Numbered from the stretch's first letter, positions 9,111 through 17,300 are shown. The stretch: DNA of 56,843 nucleotides from an uncultured Clostridia bacterium (GCA_947601495.1 CANQGE010000009.1:1-56843); one strand, 5' to 3'. Notes: generated by a model not told the origin, from the sequence alone. A program made the numbers and translations.

Positions 9111-10160
9111 ATGGAAGGTATAACAATAGGAAATAAAAAATCCAAATATCCAATTATTCAAGGAGGAATGGGTGTTGGAGTATCACTTCATAATCTTGCT
9201 GGAACAGTAAGTAGAGAAGGTGGAATAGGAATTATTTCAACAGCAGATATTGGATTCAAAGAAGATGATTTTAATATAAATCCTATAGGAGCTAATTTAA
9301 GAGCAATAGGAAAAGAAATAAATTTAGCAAGAAAAATAGCAGGAGATGATAAAATTCTTGGAGTTAATATTATGGTTGCTATGAATCACTATAAAGAAAT
9401 AGTCGAAGAATGTGTTAAGCAAAAAATAGATTTAATTATTTCTGGTGCAGGAATACCAAAAGAATTACCAGAATATGTTATAGGAACAAATACAAAAATT
9501 GCACCAATTGTTTCATCTCTAAGATGTTGTGAGCTAATAACAAAATATTGGATAAAAAAATACAATTATGTGCCAGATATGATAGTTATTGAAGGACCAG
9601 AAGCAGGAGGACATTTAGGATTTAAGAAGGAAGAACTGGCTAAAAACAAACCAAAACTTGAAGATATAACAAAAGAAGTTGTAAATTATATTAAAGAAAT
9701 AGAAAAAGAATTTAATAAGAAAATTCCTGTAATTTCAGCAGGTGGAATTTGGGATAGAAATGATATAAATAAATTTTTAAATTTAGGAGCTACAGGAGTT
9801 CAAATGGCTACTCGATTTGTAGCAACAAATGAATGTGATGCTTCAAAAGAATTTAAAGAAGCATATGTTAATGCAAAAGAAAAAGATATAAAAATAATTG
9901 AAAGTCCTGTTGGAATGCCGGGAAGAGCTTTAAATAATGAATTTATAACAAAAGTTTATAATGAAAAATGCAAAGTTGAAAAATGCTATAATTGTATAAA
10001 AACTTGTAATGTAAATACTACGCCATACTGCATTACAAATGCTTTAATAAATTCAGTTAAAGGAAATGTAGAAAATGGATTAATTTTTTGTGGAAGTAAT
10101 GTAAGTAAAATAGATAAAATTGTGTCTGTGCATGAGTTAATGCAAGAGTTATTTAATTAA
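9111..10160 (+). CDS. Nitronate monooxygenase / FabK-like flavoprotein
   Basis: 349-aa FMN-dependent TIM-barrel protein of the 2-nitropropane dioxygenase family. Motifs: YPIIQGGMGVGVS near the N-terminus, IVIEGPEAGGHLGF (about residue 160), and the phosphate-binding VISAGGIWD...NLGATGVQMATRFVAT (about 205-245). The C-terminal extension is Cys-rich (KCYNCIKTC, TPYCIT, IFCGSN), which could hold a metal or iron-sulfur cluster. The family includes nitronate monooxygenases and the enoyl-ACP reductase FabK. With no fatty-acid genes nearby, oxidation of nitronates or a related NAD(P)H:flavin role is equally likely. ATG start with Shine-Dalgarno AAGGAG. Confidence 0.85.
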   Translation: MEGITIGNKKSKYPIIQGGMGVGVSLHNLAGTVSREGGIGIISTADIGFKEDDFNINPIGANLRAIGKEINLARKIAGDDKILGVNIMVAMNHYKEIVEECVKQKIDLIISGAGIPKELPEYVIGTNTKIAPIVSSLRCCELITKYWIKKYNYVPDMIVIEGPEAGGHLGFKKEELAKNKPKLEDITKEVVNYIKEIEKEFNKKIPVISAGGIWDRNDINKFLNLGATGVQMATRFVATNECDASKEFKEAYVNAKEKDIKIIESPVGMPGRALNNEFITKVYNEKCKVEKCYNCIKTCNVNTTPYCITNALINSVKGNVENGLIFCGSNVSKIDKIVSVHELMQELFN

Positions 10161-10329
10161 CTAAATCTCTTATGAGTTATATATATAATTTTATAACGTG
10201 ACTTGGTGTCGCAATCTCCTTTTTTTAAAAACAAAAGGAAGATTGCTCCAATCGCCCTTCGCTTACGCTTCGGTTGGTCGCTTACGCGTCACTCATAAAA
10301 TTATATATATAGCTCATAAGAGATTAGAT
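10161..10329. repeat. Palindromic MITE-like repeat, copy 1
   Basis: Terminal arms of about 36-40 bp are near-perfect inverted copies: left from 10166 (TCTCTTATGAGTTATATATA...) and right ending about 10325 (...TATATATAGCTCATAAGAGA). Between them is a GC-richer core (GTCGCAATC...GATTGCTCCAATCGCC...CGGTTGGTCGC) that is also found at 28.5 and 36.5 kb. In this copy the core hairpin loop is enlarged by an A/T-rich stretch at about 10217-10240. No protein is encoded. The element fills most of the gap between the flavoprotein and patatin genes. Confidence 0.85.
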
Positions 10330-10390
10330 AAATTAAAAAGTATTGACTGCTGATCAAAATAAATATACAAATTTAAGACAATATTACTTA

Positions 10391-10419
10391 TTTACTTAAA
10401 TAAATTTATTTGCTATAAT
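10391..10419 (+). promoter_or_regulatory. Promoter for the patatin-like gene
   Basis: TTTACT (10391-10396), a 17-bp spacer and TATAAT (10414-10419) lie 30 bp before the start codon. Confidence 0.65.
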
Positions 10420-10448
10420 ATTCAAAAATGTAGAAAAGAAGTGAAATT

Positions 10449-11291
10449 ATGAAAGTAGGATTAGTACTAGAAGGCGGAGCAATGCGAGGAATGTATACAG
10501 CAGGAGTAATTGATGTTTTTTTAGATAATAATATTGAAATAGATGGTATAGTTGGAGTATCTGCTGGAATTTTATTTGGAATTAATTATATTTCAAAACA
10601 AAGAGGAAGAGTTATTAGATATAACAAAAAATATATTAAAGATAAAAGATATATGGGAATAAGTTCTTTAATAAAAACAGGAAATGTAATAAATAAAGAT
10701 TTTGCATATTATGAATTACCTTTTAAATTAGATGTATTTGATGAAGAAACTTTTGAAAAATCTAAAACAGAAATATTTGCTGGTGTAACAAATGTAGAAA
10801 CTGGAAAACCAGAATTTATAAAAATATATGATTGCTTTAAACAAATGGAAGTAATGAGAGCAACTTCTGCAATGCCTTTTGTATCTAAAATAGTAGAAAT
10901 TGATGGAAAAAAATATCTAGATGGTGGAACTTCTAACAGCATTCCAGTTGATGAATGTAAAAAAATGGGATATGAAAAAATTATAGTAGTTCTTACAAGA
11001 CCTATAGAATATAGAAAAAAACCAACAAATAAGTTAATTACAAAATTAAAATATAGGAAATATCCTAAATTTATTGAGTGTGTAAATAATAGATATAAAA
11101 TGTATAATGAAACAGTAGAAAAAATTATAGATATGGAAAATAAAAAAGAAATATTTGTAATAAGACCTAGTAAAACTATAAAAATAAAAAGAATAGAAAA
11201 AAATCCAGATAAATTACAGGAAATGTATGATTTAGGAATAAATGATGCAAATGCAAGTTTAAAAAATTTAAAAGAATTTTTAGAAAATTAA
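10449..11291 (+). CDS. Patatin-like phospholipase
   Basis: 280-aa patatin-family acyl hydrolase. The N-terminal oxyanion-hole motif LVLEGGAMRGMYTAGV, the nucleophile elbow GVSAG (Ser about residue 39, GxSxG) and the catalytic-dyad motif DGGTSNSIPV (Asp about 158) are all present, so it should be active on lipid acyl esters. The architecture matches the YjjU/RssA-type bacterial patatins. No signal peptide, so it is cytoplasmic or peripheral. It has its own promoter and a strong following terminator, so it appears monocistronic. Confidence 0.92.
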   Translation: MKVGLVLEGGAMRGMYTAGVIDVFLDNNIEIDGIVGVSAGILFGINYISKQRGRVIRYNKKYIKDKRYMGISSLIKTGNVINKDFAYYELPFKLDVFDEETFEKSKTEIFAGVTNVETGKPEFIKIYDCFKQMEVMRATSAMPFVSKIVEIDGKKYLDGGTSNSIPVDECKKMGYEKIIVVLTRPIEYRKKPTNKLITKLKYRKYPKFIECVNNRYKMYNETVEKIIDMENKKEIFVIRPSKTIKIKRIEKNPDKLQEMYDLGINDANASLKNLKEFLEN

Positions 11292-11300
11292 ATAAAAAGT

Positions 11301-11349
11301 AAAGTGAACTCAAAACTATAAAAGCTTAATTTGAGTTCACTTTGTTTTT
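11301..11349. terminator. Bidirectional terminator between patatin and coat genes
   Basis: A perfect 14-bp stem AAAGTGAACTCAAA (11301-11314) / TTTGAGTTCACTTT (11330-11343) has T-rich sequence on the + side and A-rich sequence before it. It can serve both converging transcripts. Confidence 0.8.
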
Positions 11350-11363
11350 AAGAAGAAAATATT

Positions 11364-11612
11364 TTAATTGTTAGTCATAAATTTTTGTTTTGTCTGATTA
11401 ATTTTTTCTTGATCTGCATTTTGAGTAGTATACCATCCATTATCTTTCATTAAATTATAAATTTTATTTTGAATGTCTAAACTTTCATTTAAAGCACATT
11501 TAAAAGCTTCGTGTACTTCTGCTGTAGTGGATTCAATTGCTCCATGAAGATATAAATCACAAACTCCTTTAACAAGTAGAAGTTCGTTTTCCATTAAATT
11601 TCTATCTTCCAT
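11364..11612 (-). CDS. CotF-like spore coat protein, 82 aa
   Basis: Short helical protein resembling the Coat F (CotF) domain: a helix-turn-helix pair with ELLLVKGVCDLYLHGAIEST, then SLDIQNKIYNLMKDNGWYTT followed by the typical QNADQEKINQTKQKF ending. CotF-type proteins are small spore coat or spore-surface components in Bacilli and Clostridia. A strong Shine-Dalgarno (AGGAGG) precedes the ATG. It is the second gene of a two-gene - strand operon, 9 bp after its paralogue. Expression during sporulation is expected but not shown by the sequence. Confidence 0.82.
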   Translation of the reverse strand: MEDRNLMENELLLVKGVCDLYLHGAIESTTAEVHEAFKCALNESLDIQNKIYNLMKDNGWYTTQNADQEKINQTKQKFMTNN

Positions 11613-11621
11613 AAATACCTC

Positions 11622-11795
11622 CTATAATAAATTCAAAAATTTGTTGAAAATTTCATCATGCTTTTTGCAAAGATCCCTCACATAAGTAGAAAGAGTAGGA
11701 TCTTTTAATTCAGCAGATGTTTTACCAGAACATGATTTCATAAATTTTTCATGTCCTAAAGCATCTTCAACATATAAAAGTTCTTTTTCTGTCAA
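11622..11795 (-). CDS. CotF-like spore coat protein, 57 aa
   Basis: Very small coat-type protein starting LTEKELLYVEDALGHEKF, a sequence style typical of short CotF relatives that pair with the longer one downstream. The TTG at 11795 is chosen because AGAGGTG lies 6 bp upstream. A longer reading exists but would begin before the ribosome site and lacks one of its own. It probably associates with the neighbouring 82-aa protein in the coat. Together they are the only sporulation markers in the window. Confidence 0.75.
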   Translation of the reverse strand: MTEKELLYVEDALGHEKFMKSCSGKTSAELKDPTLSTYVRDLCKKHDEIFNKFLNLL

Positions 11796-11942
11796 ATTTA
11801 TCACCTCTTTAAAAAAAGTATTTCCAAAAATATAAAATATATGCAAAATATCTAGTAATAAAAAATGATATAAATAATAAAATTAAGTGATATAGTATTT
11901 TCATAAAATGTATTATTAGAGGTCTATACAATTATGTAAATC

Positions 11943-11971
11943 TTGAAAAAAAGGCTTAATTATTATATAAT
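11943..11971 (+). promoter_or_regulatory. Promoter in front of GC-rich island 1
   Basis: TTGAAA (11943-11948), a 17-bp spacer and a perfect TATAAT (11966-11971) sit in AT-rich host-like DNA about 35 bp before the composition changes. Transcription would begin near 11978 and give a leader of about 180 nt before the ATG at 12156. Confidence 0.7.
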
Positions 11972-11977
11972 TAATGT

Positions 11978-12155
11978 AGTGCTATTTTTAAATAGTGCTT
12001 AGAATAAATCTCGGAACAGGACTTGAGAGGAGATGATCTGTTTTTCAACCATTAGCAAGCACGACCGACTAGAAAAGAGAAACGGAGGGGTTAGTAGTAA
12101 AAAAACTTGGTTAAGATTACGTACTCGAACTAGCAAGAAGGGAGAAAGTGACAAA
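11978..12155 (+). other. Long leader of GC-rich island 1
   Basis: About 178 nt between the inferred transcription start and the start codon. It changes from host-like A/T to GC-richer sequence near 12009. It contains the 11-nt motif GCACGACCGAC at 12059-12069, which recurs only in the leader at 55498. An ATG at 12033 (GAGAGGAG just before it) is in frame with the downstream gene and could give an N-terminal extension of 41 residues. No known riboswitch was recognised. Confidence 0.5.
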
Positions 12156-12515
12156 ATGAGCACGGAAGTGATTGTAGCAATAGCTGTTGTCATAACGGCA
12201 ATGGTTACCATGCTGATAACCAAGTGGTACTGCCGGAGGGAATACGAGTATGAGCTGGAAGAGAAGCTCTACTGCGTAAACCATAGGCACAAGATGGAAA
12301 AGGACAAGATGACCTTCGAAAATGGCCTGCTTAAGGATACGATTGAATACCGTACCCAAAAACTGAGCGACAACCTTAATAAAGCGATGCGAAGAAATGG
12401 CACGCTTGCTGAAGAGAATAGAAGGCTAAGGGCAGAACTCGAAGTAATCCAAACGAACCATCCAGAGATTGATGTTAAAGCCGAAGTCTACGACATAGAG
12501 CATCCGCACCTGTAA
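12156..12515 (+). CDS. Small membrane-anchored coiled-coil protein in a GC-rich island
   Basis: 119-aa protein of unknown function. An N-terminal membrane helix (about residues 4-22, VIVAIAVVITAMVTMLI) is followed by a short basic/Cys segment (KWYCRREYEYE) and a long predicted coiled coil (about 30-100), then a short acidic tail. The codons (CTG, ACC, GCC, CGG, AAG) are quite unlike the surrounding genes, which use almost only A/T-ending codons, so the gene looks acquired. The start at 12156 is chosen from GAAGGGAG upstream; 12033 is an alternative. It is flanked by a strong promoter and its own terminator, so it is a self-contained cassette. Confidence 0.75.
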   Translation: MSTEVIVAIAVVITAMVTMLITKWYCRREYEYELEEKLYCVNHRHKMEKDKMTFENGLLKDTIEYRTQKLSDNLNKAMRRNGTLAEENRRLRAELEVIQTNHPEIDVKAEVYDIEHPHL

Positions 12516-12539
12516 GGCTTATTTACGACCTACCCCAAA

Positions 12540-12587
12540 AAACAGATTTCAGGAAACATGAGTTGTTGACTGAAACCTGTTTTTTTG
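12540..12587 (+). terminator. Terminator closing GC-rich island 1
   Basis: AAACAGATTTCAG (12540-12552) pairs with CTGAAACCTGTTT (12570-12582) with one mismatch, followed by a T run. Beyond it the sequence is AT-rich again up to the next gene. Confidence 0.8.
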
Positions 12588-12701
12588 ATATAAATAAATT
12601 GTATAAAAAGTGTTCACAAAAAATTTACAAATATTTAATAATAATTTAATAATTCATATATAATATAAAGGTGCAAATAAAATATAAGAAAGGATGAGTG
12701 A

Positions 12702-13439
12702 ATGAATAAATTAGAAGAAAACTATCCCGCAGATATTGAGCAACATCTTGTGAATGATGAATTAATAGATATAACCAGTGAAACATTTAAAAAAATAATT
12801 TTTCTATATACATCTGCTCTTAAACAGATGAAAACAAAAATAGAAATAATACAAGATGAATTAAAACTTTTTTCAGAATATGAACCTATCGAATATGTGT
12901 CAACAAGAATAAAAAAACCTGAAAATATTATTGAAAAACTAAAAAGAAAAGATTGTGACTTAACATATCAAAACTTATTTGAAAAAGTAAATGACATTGC
13001 TGGAATAAGAATAGTGTGTAATTTTAAAAGCGATGTTTATAAAATTGTGCAAATAATTGAAGATTTTCAAGATATAAGAGTTATAAATAAAAAAGATTAC
13101 ATGAAAAAACCTAAAAAATCTGGTTATATGAGCTATCATTTAATAGTTGAAGTTCCAGTACATCTTTCTTCAAGAATAATGTTCGTAAAAGTAGAAATTC
13201 AAATAAGAACATTAGGAATGGATTTTTGGGCAAGTTTAGAACATAAACTAAAATATAAAAATGCAGATATTTCAAAAAACGAAACTAAAAATTTAATAAA
13301 GTATGCAAAAGTAATTAATAACATAGATGATAATATGCTTACTATTGCGAACGAAATAGAAAAGAGAAATAGTAATATAATATTAGAGTCTGCTGAAAAT
13401 AAAGATGATAAACTAAAAAAACAAAAATTTAATTTATAA
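12702..13439 (+). CDS. relQ: Small alarmone synthetase, RelQ/YjbM type
   Basis: GTP pyrophosphokinase of the RelA/SpoT nucleotidyltransferase superfamily, making (p)ppGpp from ATP and GDP/GTP. At 245 aa it has only the synthetase domain, as in small alarmone synthetases. Motifs: EYVSTRIKKPENIIEKLKRK, NDIAGIRIVCNF (substrate-binding region), KKSGYMSYHLIVEVP, VEIQIRTLGMDFWASLEHKL. The IQIRT.gMDfWASLEHKl block is the hallmark of RelQ. Start is ATG with Shine-Dalgarno GAAAGGATG. It has its own terminator. Its neighbour is a nucleotide-metabolising ADA fusion. Confidence 0.92.
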   Translation: MNKLEENYPADIEQHLVNDELIDITSETFKKIIFLYTSALKQMKTKIEIIQDELKLFSEYEPIEYVSTRIKKPENIIEKLKRKDCDLTYQNLFEKVNDIAGIRIVCNFKSDVYKIVQIIEDFQDIRVINKKDYMKKPKKSGYMSYHLIVEVPVHLSSRIMFVKVEIQIRTLGMDFWASLEHKLKYKNADISKNETKNLIKYAKVINNIDDNMLTIANEIEKRNSNIILESAENKDDKLKKQKFNL

Positions 13440-13440
13440 A

Positions 13441-13470
13441 AAAATCTAGTGCTAAAACTAGATTTTTATT
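13441..13470 (+). terminator. Terminator after relQ
   Basis: AAAATCTAGT (13441-13450) pairs perfectly with ACTAGATTTT (13457-13466), followed by TATT. Confidence 0.75.
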
Positions 13471-13539
13471 CTATTTAAATTTAATTTGAATAAAATAAAT
13501 AAAAATTGCAAAACAGTTTACATAATTTTACAAAAAGTA

Positions 13540-13568
13540 TTGAAATTTACCTACTTATTTGGTATAAT
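13540..13568 (+). promoter_or_regulatory. Promoter for the ADA-SLOG-like gene
   Basis: TTGAAA (13540-13545), a 17-bp spacer and TATAAT (13563-13568) lie 45 bp before the start codon. Confidence 0.75.
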
Positions 13569-13612
13569 ATAGAATTAACTAGGAAATTAAAGAAAGGAGT
13601 TATTATAATAAC

Positions 13613-16132
13613 ATGAAAAACTTAGAATATTTTAATAAATTCTATATAGATAAAGAAAAAGACATTGTAGTTGAATTATATAAAGACAAAAAACAAGATG
13701 AATTAGAATATATTATAAGAACTCCAAATCATAAAAGTGGTAATTTAATAAATAATTTAGCAAAGCTTTGTAATTTAGAGGTTTCAGAAGATGAAAATGG
13801 TTTAAAAATTATAAAAGATAGAATACCAGCATCCATAAATGGAGATAATGAAGATGTTTACATATTTAGACTAGCTGGAATGAAAATAGCAAATATATAT
13901 GAAAATGAAATTGAAGTAAAAGCAAAAATGCCAGCAATAATAAAAACTTTAATGTCACAAACAAAAGACTATAAATTAGATATTAGTAAAACAATTGTAA
14001 AATCATACATATTAAAAAAATCTAAATTTAAAACAGATTTACACACACATATGAATGCTAATTTAACACCTGATGTATTAATTTCTTTAGGAATTGTTCA
14101 TCAAATTAAATATCCACTATATTATATTAAAAAAATAGGTTTGAAATTAACAGAAAAGCAAGAAAAGATTATATTAGAAGAAAGAAAAATTGTTGAAAAA
14201 GAATTTGAAAATTGCGAATTAACTGGTAAATATTTAACTAGAAAAATAGATGATAATACTTTTATTAATTTTGCAGATTTAATTTTAAACAATCTAGAAA
14301 ATGCAGAGAAAAACATATTAAAAATAAGAAACAGTTTAGGTTTATTAAAAGATGGTCAATCAGTTTTCACAAACTTAGAAAAAGTATACTTATATAGATA
14401 TGTATTTTGCAAGCCTAAATTCTCAGAACATAAAATAAAATTAAATTTAAAAACAATTGAAAAAATACCAGAAAAAGATATAGTAAATTATATAAAAAGA
14501 ATATTAGAAGATAAAAAAGAAGGAAGTCCATATAAAAACAATACTTTAAGACAAGACAAATATTTATGGATAGCAAGAGAATATAAAAAACAAAGTATTA
14601 ATTATGCAGAAATTACAGACACAGACTTAGTAAAAGTTGGAGAACCTGCAATAAAATTGCTAGAAGAAGTTCATGAAGTAATGCCTAAAATAGAAAAAGA
14701 AACTGGTGTTGCAATTAGATTATTAGCAGGAATTAGAAGAATACCTCTAACAATTGTAAAAGATCAAAAAACTAATAGTACATATTTAAGAGAAAACTTA
14801 GATGTTTTAAAAGCTATTGCTAAAAGTCCTTATGTTGTTGGAAGTGATTTTATTGGTGAAGAAATTAACGATATAACAGAATTAAAACCAGTAATAAACG
14901 AGCTAGTTCAATATGCTGTAAATGAAGATAAAGGATTTACTATTAGAATACATGCAGGAGAAAATGATTGCTTAAGAGATAATGTAGCAAAATCAATACA
15001 ATGTATTAAAGAATCTTTGAAAAAAGGTCAAAAAATGCCTAAATTTAGATTAGGACATGGGTTATATACAGCAGACTTAAACTCTGAAGAAGGCAAAGAA
15101 TTAATGAAAGAAATGAAAGAAACAGGAGCTGTTCTAGAATTTCAATTAACATCAAATGTTAGATTAAATAATTTAAGCATTTTAGATAGACATCCATTAA
15201 AACAATATCTAGAAAATGGCGTAAAATGTGTTCAAGGAACAGATGGATGTGGAATGTATGGAACAGATACCATAAACGAACAACTTGCACTTCATAATAT
15301 TTTAGGACTTACAGATGACGACTTTCTAAAAATGAGAAAAGTAGAAGATGAAATAATAGAAAATAGTAAAAAATATTTTGCACAAAAATCTAAAAAATTC
15401 AAAGAATTCTTAGCTGGAAGAACTTTAAGAGAAGCAATTCTAGATTTAGAAAATAAAAATCTTGAACAAAGCAAAAACAATTTAATAGATATGAGAATTA
15501 CAAATGATTTAGACTCAGAAACTGAATTAAAAGAAAAAATTAAAAAATTACCTGAAGATAAAATTCCAATTGTAATTGCTGGTGGAAGCTTTAATGCTAA
15601 AAATAGAGAAACTAAAATTGATGAGGCTGGAAGAAAAATAATTGAAAATTTAATCAAAAATTTGAATAATGAAAAAGTATATTTTGTTGTTGGACATAAA
15701 ATGAATGGCTATGAAAAAGCAATAATTGATTATTCAAAAGAATTAAATAAAAAATTTGAAGTTAATGCTATAATTCCTAAAGCTGTTTCAAAAGAAGTAA
15801 AAGATGGATTGCTAAGTGATGACTTAAACGGAGTTTGCATATCAACAGAAAGAGAAGAAATGGGAATATATAAAAGCTTTAATTATGAAATTTTTGAAAG
15901 AAGAAATTCAATAGTTGTTGCATTTGATGGAAATTCACCTGTATCTAATTTAGTTCAAGAAGCTAAAAACGGAAAAGGAAAAGCTAAAATATATGTTAAT
16001 TCAGAAGTTGAAGCCTTAAAAGATAAAGCAAATTCTTTAGGTGGATATGTTAAAGAATTTAAAATAAATGATAATTTAGTTCAAAAAATACTAGAAGACT
16101 ATCCGGAAATTGGAACTAATAAATTAGCATAA
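13613..16132 (+). CDS. Adenosine-deaminase-like protein with C-terminal SLOG-like domain
   Basis: 839-aa protein. An unassigned N-terminal region (1-140) precedes a metal-dependent deaminase TIM barrel with the ADA signatures: the zinc ligands HTH (H144, H146) in TDLHTHMNA, HAGE (H447, E450) in IRIHAGEND, the catalytic His in RLGHGLYT (H482), and an Asp in GTDG (D544). The classic ADA motif is TDD, so the second Asp is Gly here. Long insertions separate the first two motifs. Residues about 650-835 form a Rossmann-like unit (IPIVIAGGSFNAKNRE, KVYFVVGHKMNGYEKA, RRNSIVVAFDGNSP) resembling the SLOG/DprA-LOG superfamily, which binds nucleotides or nucleotide-derived signals. Deamination of an adenine nucleoside or nucleotide is expected from the motifs; the SLOG assignment and any signalling role are inference. 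It has its own promoter and terminator. Confidence 0.82.
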   Translation: MKNLEYFNKFYIDKEKDIVVELYKDKKQDELEYIIRTPNHKSGNLINNLAKLCNLEVSEDENGLKIIKDRIPASINGDNEDVYIFRLAGMKIANIYENEIEVKAKMPAIIKTLMSQTKDYKLDISKTIVKSYILKKSKFKTDLHTHMNANLTPDVLISLGIVHQIKYPLYYIKKIGLKLTEKQEKIILEERKIVEKEFENCELTGKYLTRKIDDNTFINFADLILNNLENAEKNILKIRNSLGLLKDGQSVFTNLEKVYLYRYVFCKPKFSEHKIKLNLKTIEKIPEKDIVNYIKRILEDKKEGSPYKNNTLRQDKYLWIAREYKKQSINYAEITDTDLVKVGEPAIKLLEEVHEVMPKIEKETGVAIRLLAGIRRIPLTIVKDQKTNSTYLRENLDVLKAIAKSPYVVGSDFIGEEINDITELKPVINELVQYAVNEDKGFTIRIHAGENDCLRDNVAKSIQCIKESLKKGQKMPKFRLGHGLYTADLNSEEGKELMKEMKETGAVLEFQLTSNVRLNNLSILDRHPLKQYLENGVKCVQGTDGCGMYGTDTINEQLALHNILGLTDDDFLKMRKVEDEIIENSKKYFAQKSKKFKEFLAGRTLREAILDLENKNLEQSKNNLIDMRITNDLDSETELKEKIKKLPEDKIPIVIAGGSFNAKNRETKIDEAGRKIIENLIKNLNNEKVYFVVGHKMNGYEKAIIDYSKELNKKFEVNAIIPKAVSKEVKDGLLSDDLNGVCISTEREEMGIYKSFNYEIFERRNSIVVAFDGNSPVSNLVQEAKNGKGKAKIYVNSEVEALKDKANSLGGYVKEFKINDNLVQKILEDYPEIGTNKLA

Positions 16133-16154
16133 AAAATAAAATAAAAATATTTTT

Positions 16155-16194
16155 AAGAAAGATTTTTACAAATATGTTAAAATCTTTCTTTTTT
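16155..16194 (+). terminator. Terminator after the ADA-SLOG-like gene
   Basis: AAGAAAGATTTT (16155-16166) pairs perfectly with AAAATCTTTCTT (16179-16190), followed by TTTT. Confidence 0.8.
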
Positions 16195-16273
16195 GTTGAA
16201 TTATTTTTTTATTATTGATAAAATATAAAAAACAAATGAGGTAAAATTTTTATATTTTAAGAAAGGACACAAA

Positions 16274-16945
16274 ATGAGAATAGTTAGAAAGTGTTCAAGT
16301 GAAAATAGTGAAAATAGAAAGAAACTTGAAGAAACATCTAATTATAAAAAAACACTAGAAACTTTAGAAGAAAAAGAAAAAAGAAATTTCTATATTAAAG
16401 CTCAAAATGCTATTAAAAACGCCAAAATTCAAAAATATATGAATGATAGAGAAATAGTAGCAAAAGAGCCTATAAGTTTTTGGGGAGTAATTACTGGAAA
16501 AAATAGTTTGCAACTTCAAAGAATAGAAAATATAAAATTGAAAATTGAGCTTTTAGAAACTCAAAAAATAAAAGAAAAAGCAGAATATGATCCAAAAGAT
16601 ATTTTAGCAGATTTATATTCTTGTGCAATATCAGAACTAAATGGAAAATTTACTAATGAAATGAAAAATATTTATGACGAAGTAAATGAAAAATATTGTG
16701 ATAATTCTGTTTCAGAAGAAAATATTTATAAATTAATTTCAGAAAAAGTGGATAATTCGCAAACATATTTGCCTGTAATTCATAAAGAAACAAAAGGAAT
16801 TTTTGGAGACATAAAGGTTCAAATAGACTTCTTTAAACTAGAAAACAAAAAATTGCAAGACCAAATAATTTTTGAAAGAGGTAAAAGCCAACTTGAAACT
16901 TTTAAACCTAAAATCATACCAGTAACAAAAGTAGTAGCAAATTAA
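16274..16945 (+). CDS. Hypothetical protein, 223 aa
   Basis: No family recognised. Predicted helical and charged, with coiled-coil-like stretches at about residues 20-60 and 85-110, no membrane segment or signal peptide, and few cysteines. A short conserved-looking hydrophobic patch PISFWGVITGKNSLQLQ lies near residue 65. Shine-Dalgarno AAGAAAGGA before ATG. It lies between the ADA fusion terminator and the rpmF promoter, so it is probably transcribed alone. Confidence 0.7.
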   Translation: MRIVRKCSSENSENRKKLEETSNYKKTLETLEEKEKRNFYIKAQNAIKNAKIQKYMNDREIVAKEPISFWGVITGKNSLQLQRIENIKLKIELLETQKIKEKAEYDPKDILADLYSCAISELNGKFTNEMKNIYDEVNEKYCDNSVSEENIYKLISEKVDNSQTYLPVIHKETKGIFGDIKVQIDFFKLENKKLQDQIIFERGKSQLETFKPKIIPVTKVVAN

Positions 16946-16976
16946 CAAAAACTAAATGTTAGAGAGTAAAAAATGC

Positions 16977-17005
16977 TTGACAAATGCTATAATTGGTTGT
17001 ATACT
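16977..17005 (+). promoter_or_regulatory. Strong promoter for rpmF
   Basis: Perfect TTGACA (16977-16982), a 17-bp spacer and TATACT (17000-17005). This is one of the closest matches to the consensus in the window, as expected for a ribosomal protein gene. The leader to the ATG is about 65 nt. Confidence 0.85.
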
Positions 17006-17075
17006 ATTTAGGTAACTGTAACGAATAAGTTTTATTTTGACATAGATATAAAGTCGCTAAAGGAGGGATTTTAAA

Positions 17076-17258
17076 ATGGCACAACCAAAAAGAAGATGGT
17101 CAAAAGCTAGAACAGGTTTAAAAAGATCAACATGGAAAATAGAAGCTGAAAATTTATCTACTTGCTCACATTGCCACCAACCAGTTAGACCTCACACAGT
17201 ATGTTCTAACTGCGGTTATTATGATGGAAAAGAAGTAATAGCAAAAAAAGCTGAATAA
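17076..17258 (+). CDS. rpmF: 50S ribosomal protein bL32
   Basis: 60-aa large-subunit protein. The N-terminus MAQPKRRWSKARTGLKRS is typical of L32, and the zinc ribbon is intact with CSHC and CSNC pairs. A strong AAAGGAGGG ribosome site precedes ATG. The DUF177 (YceD) gene that normally precedes rpmF in Firmicutes is not adjacent; instead an unknown 223-aa gene and a dedicated promoter lie upstream. It is followed by a perfect terminator. Confidence 0.97.
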   Translation: MAQPKRRWSKARTGLKRSTWKIEAENLSTCSHCHQPVRPHTVCSNCGYYDGKEVIAKKAE

Positions 17259-17267
17259 TTATAATTT

Positions 17268-17299
17268 ATAAAAAAAGACATAGCAATATGTCTTTTTTT
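17268..17299 (+). terminator. Terminator after rpmF
   Basis: AAAAAAGACATA (17271-17282), loop GCAA, then TATGTCTTTTTTT (17287-17299): a compact perfect hairpin with a GNRA-like loop. Confidence 0.88.
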
Positions 17300-17300
17300 G

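Noticed and set aside
12033-12155. Upstream ATG as the true start of the island 1 gene
   Set aside because: Its ribosome site is only 2 bp away and the added residues are basic and low-complexity ahead of a membrane helix; the ATG at 12156 has better spacing. Kept as an alternative.
13613-16132. A RADAR defence operon
   Set aside because: No RdrA-type ATPase or accessory membrane gene is adjacent; only the ADA domain and size are similar.
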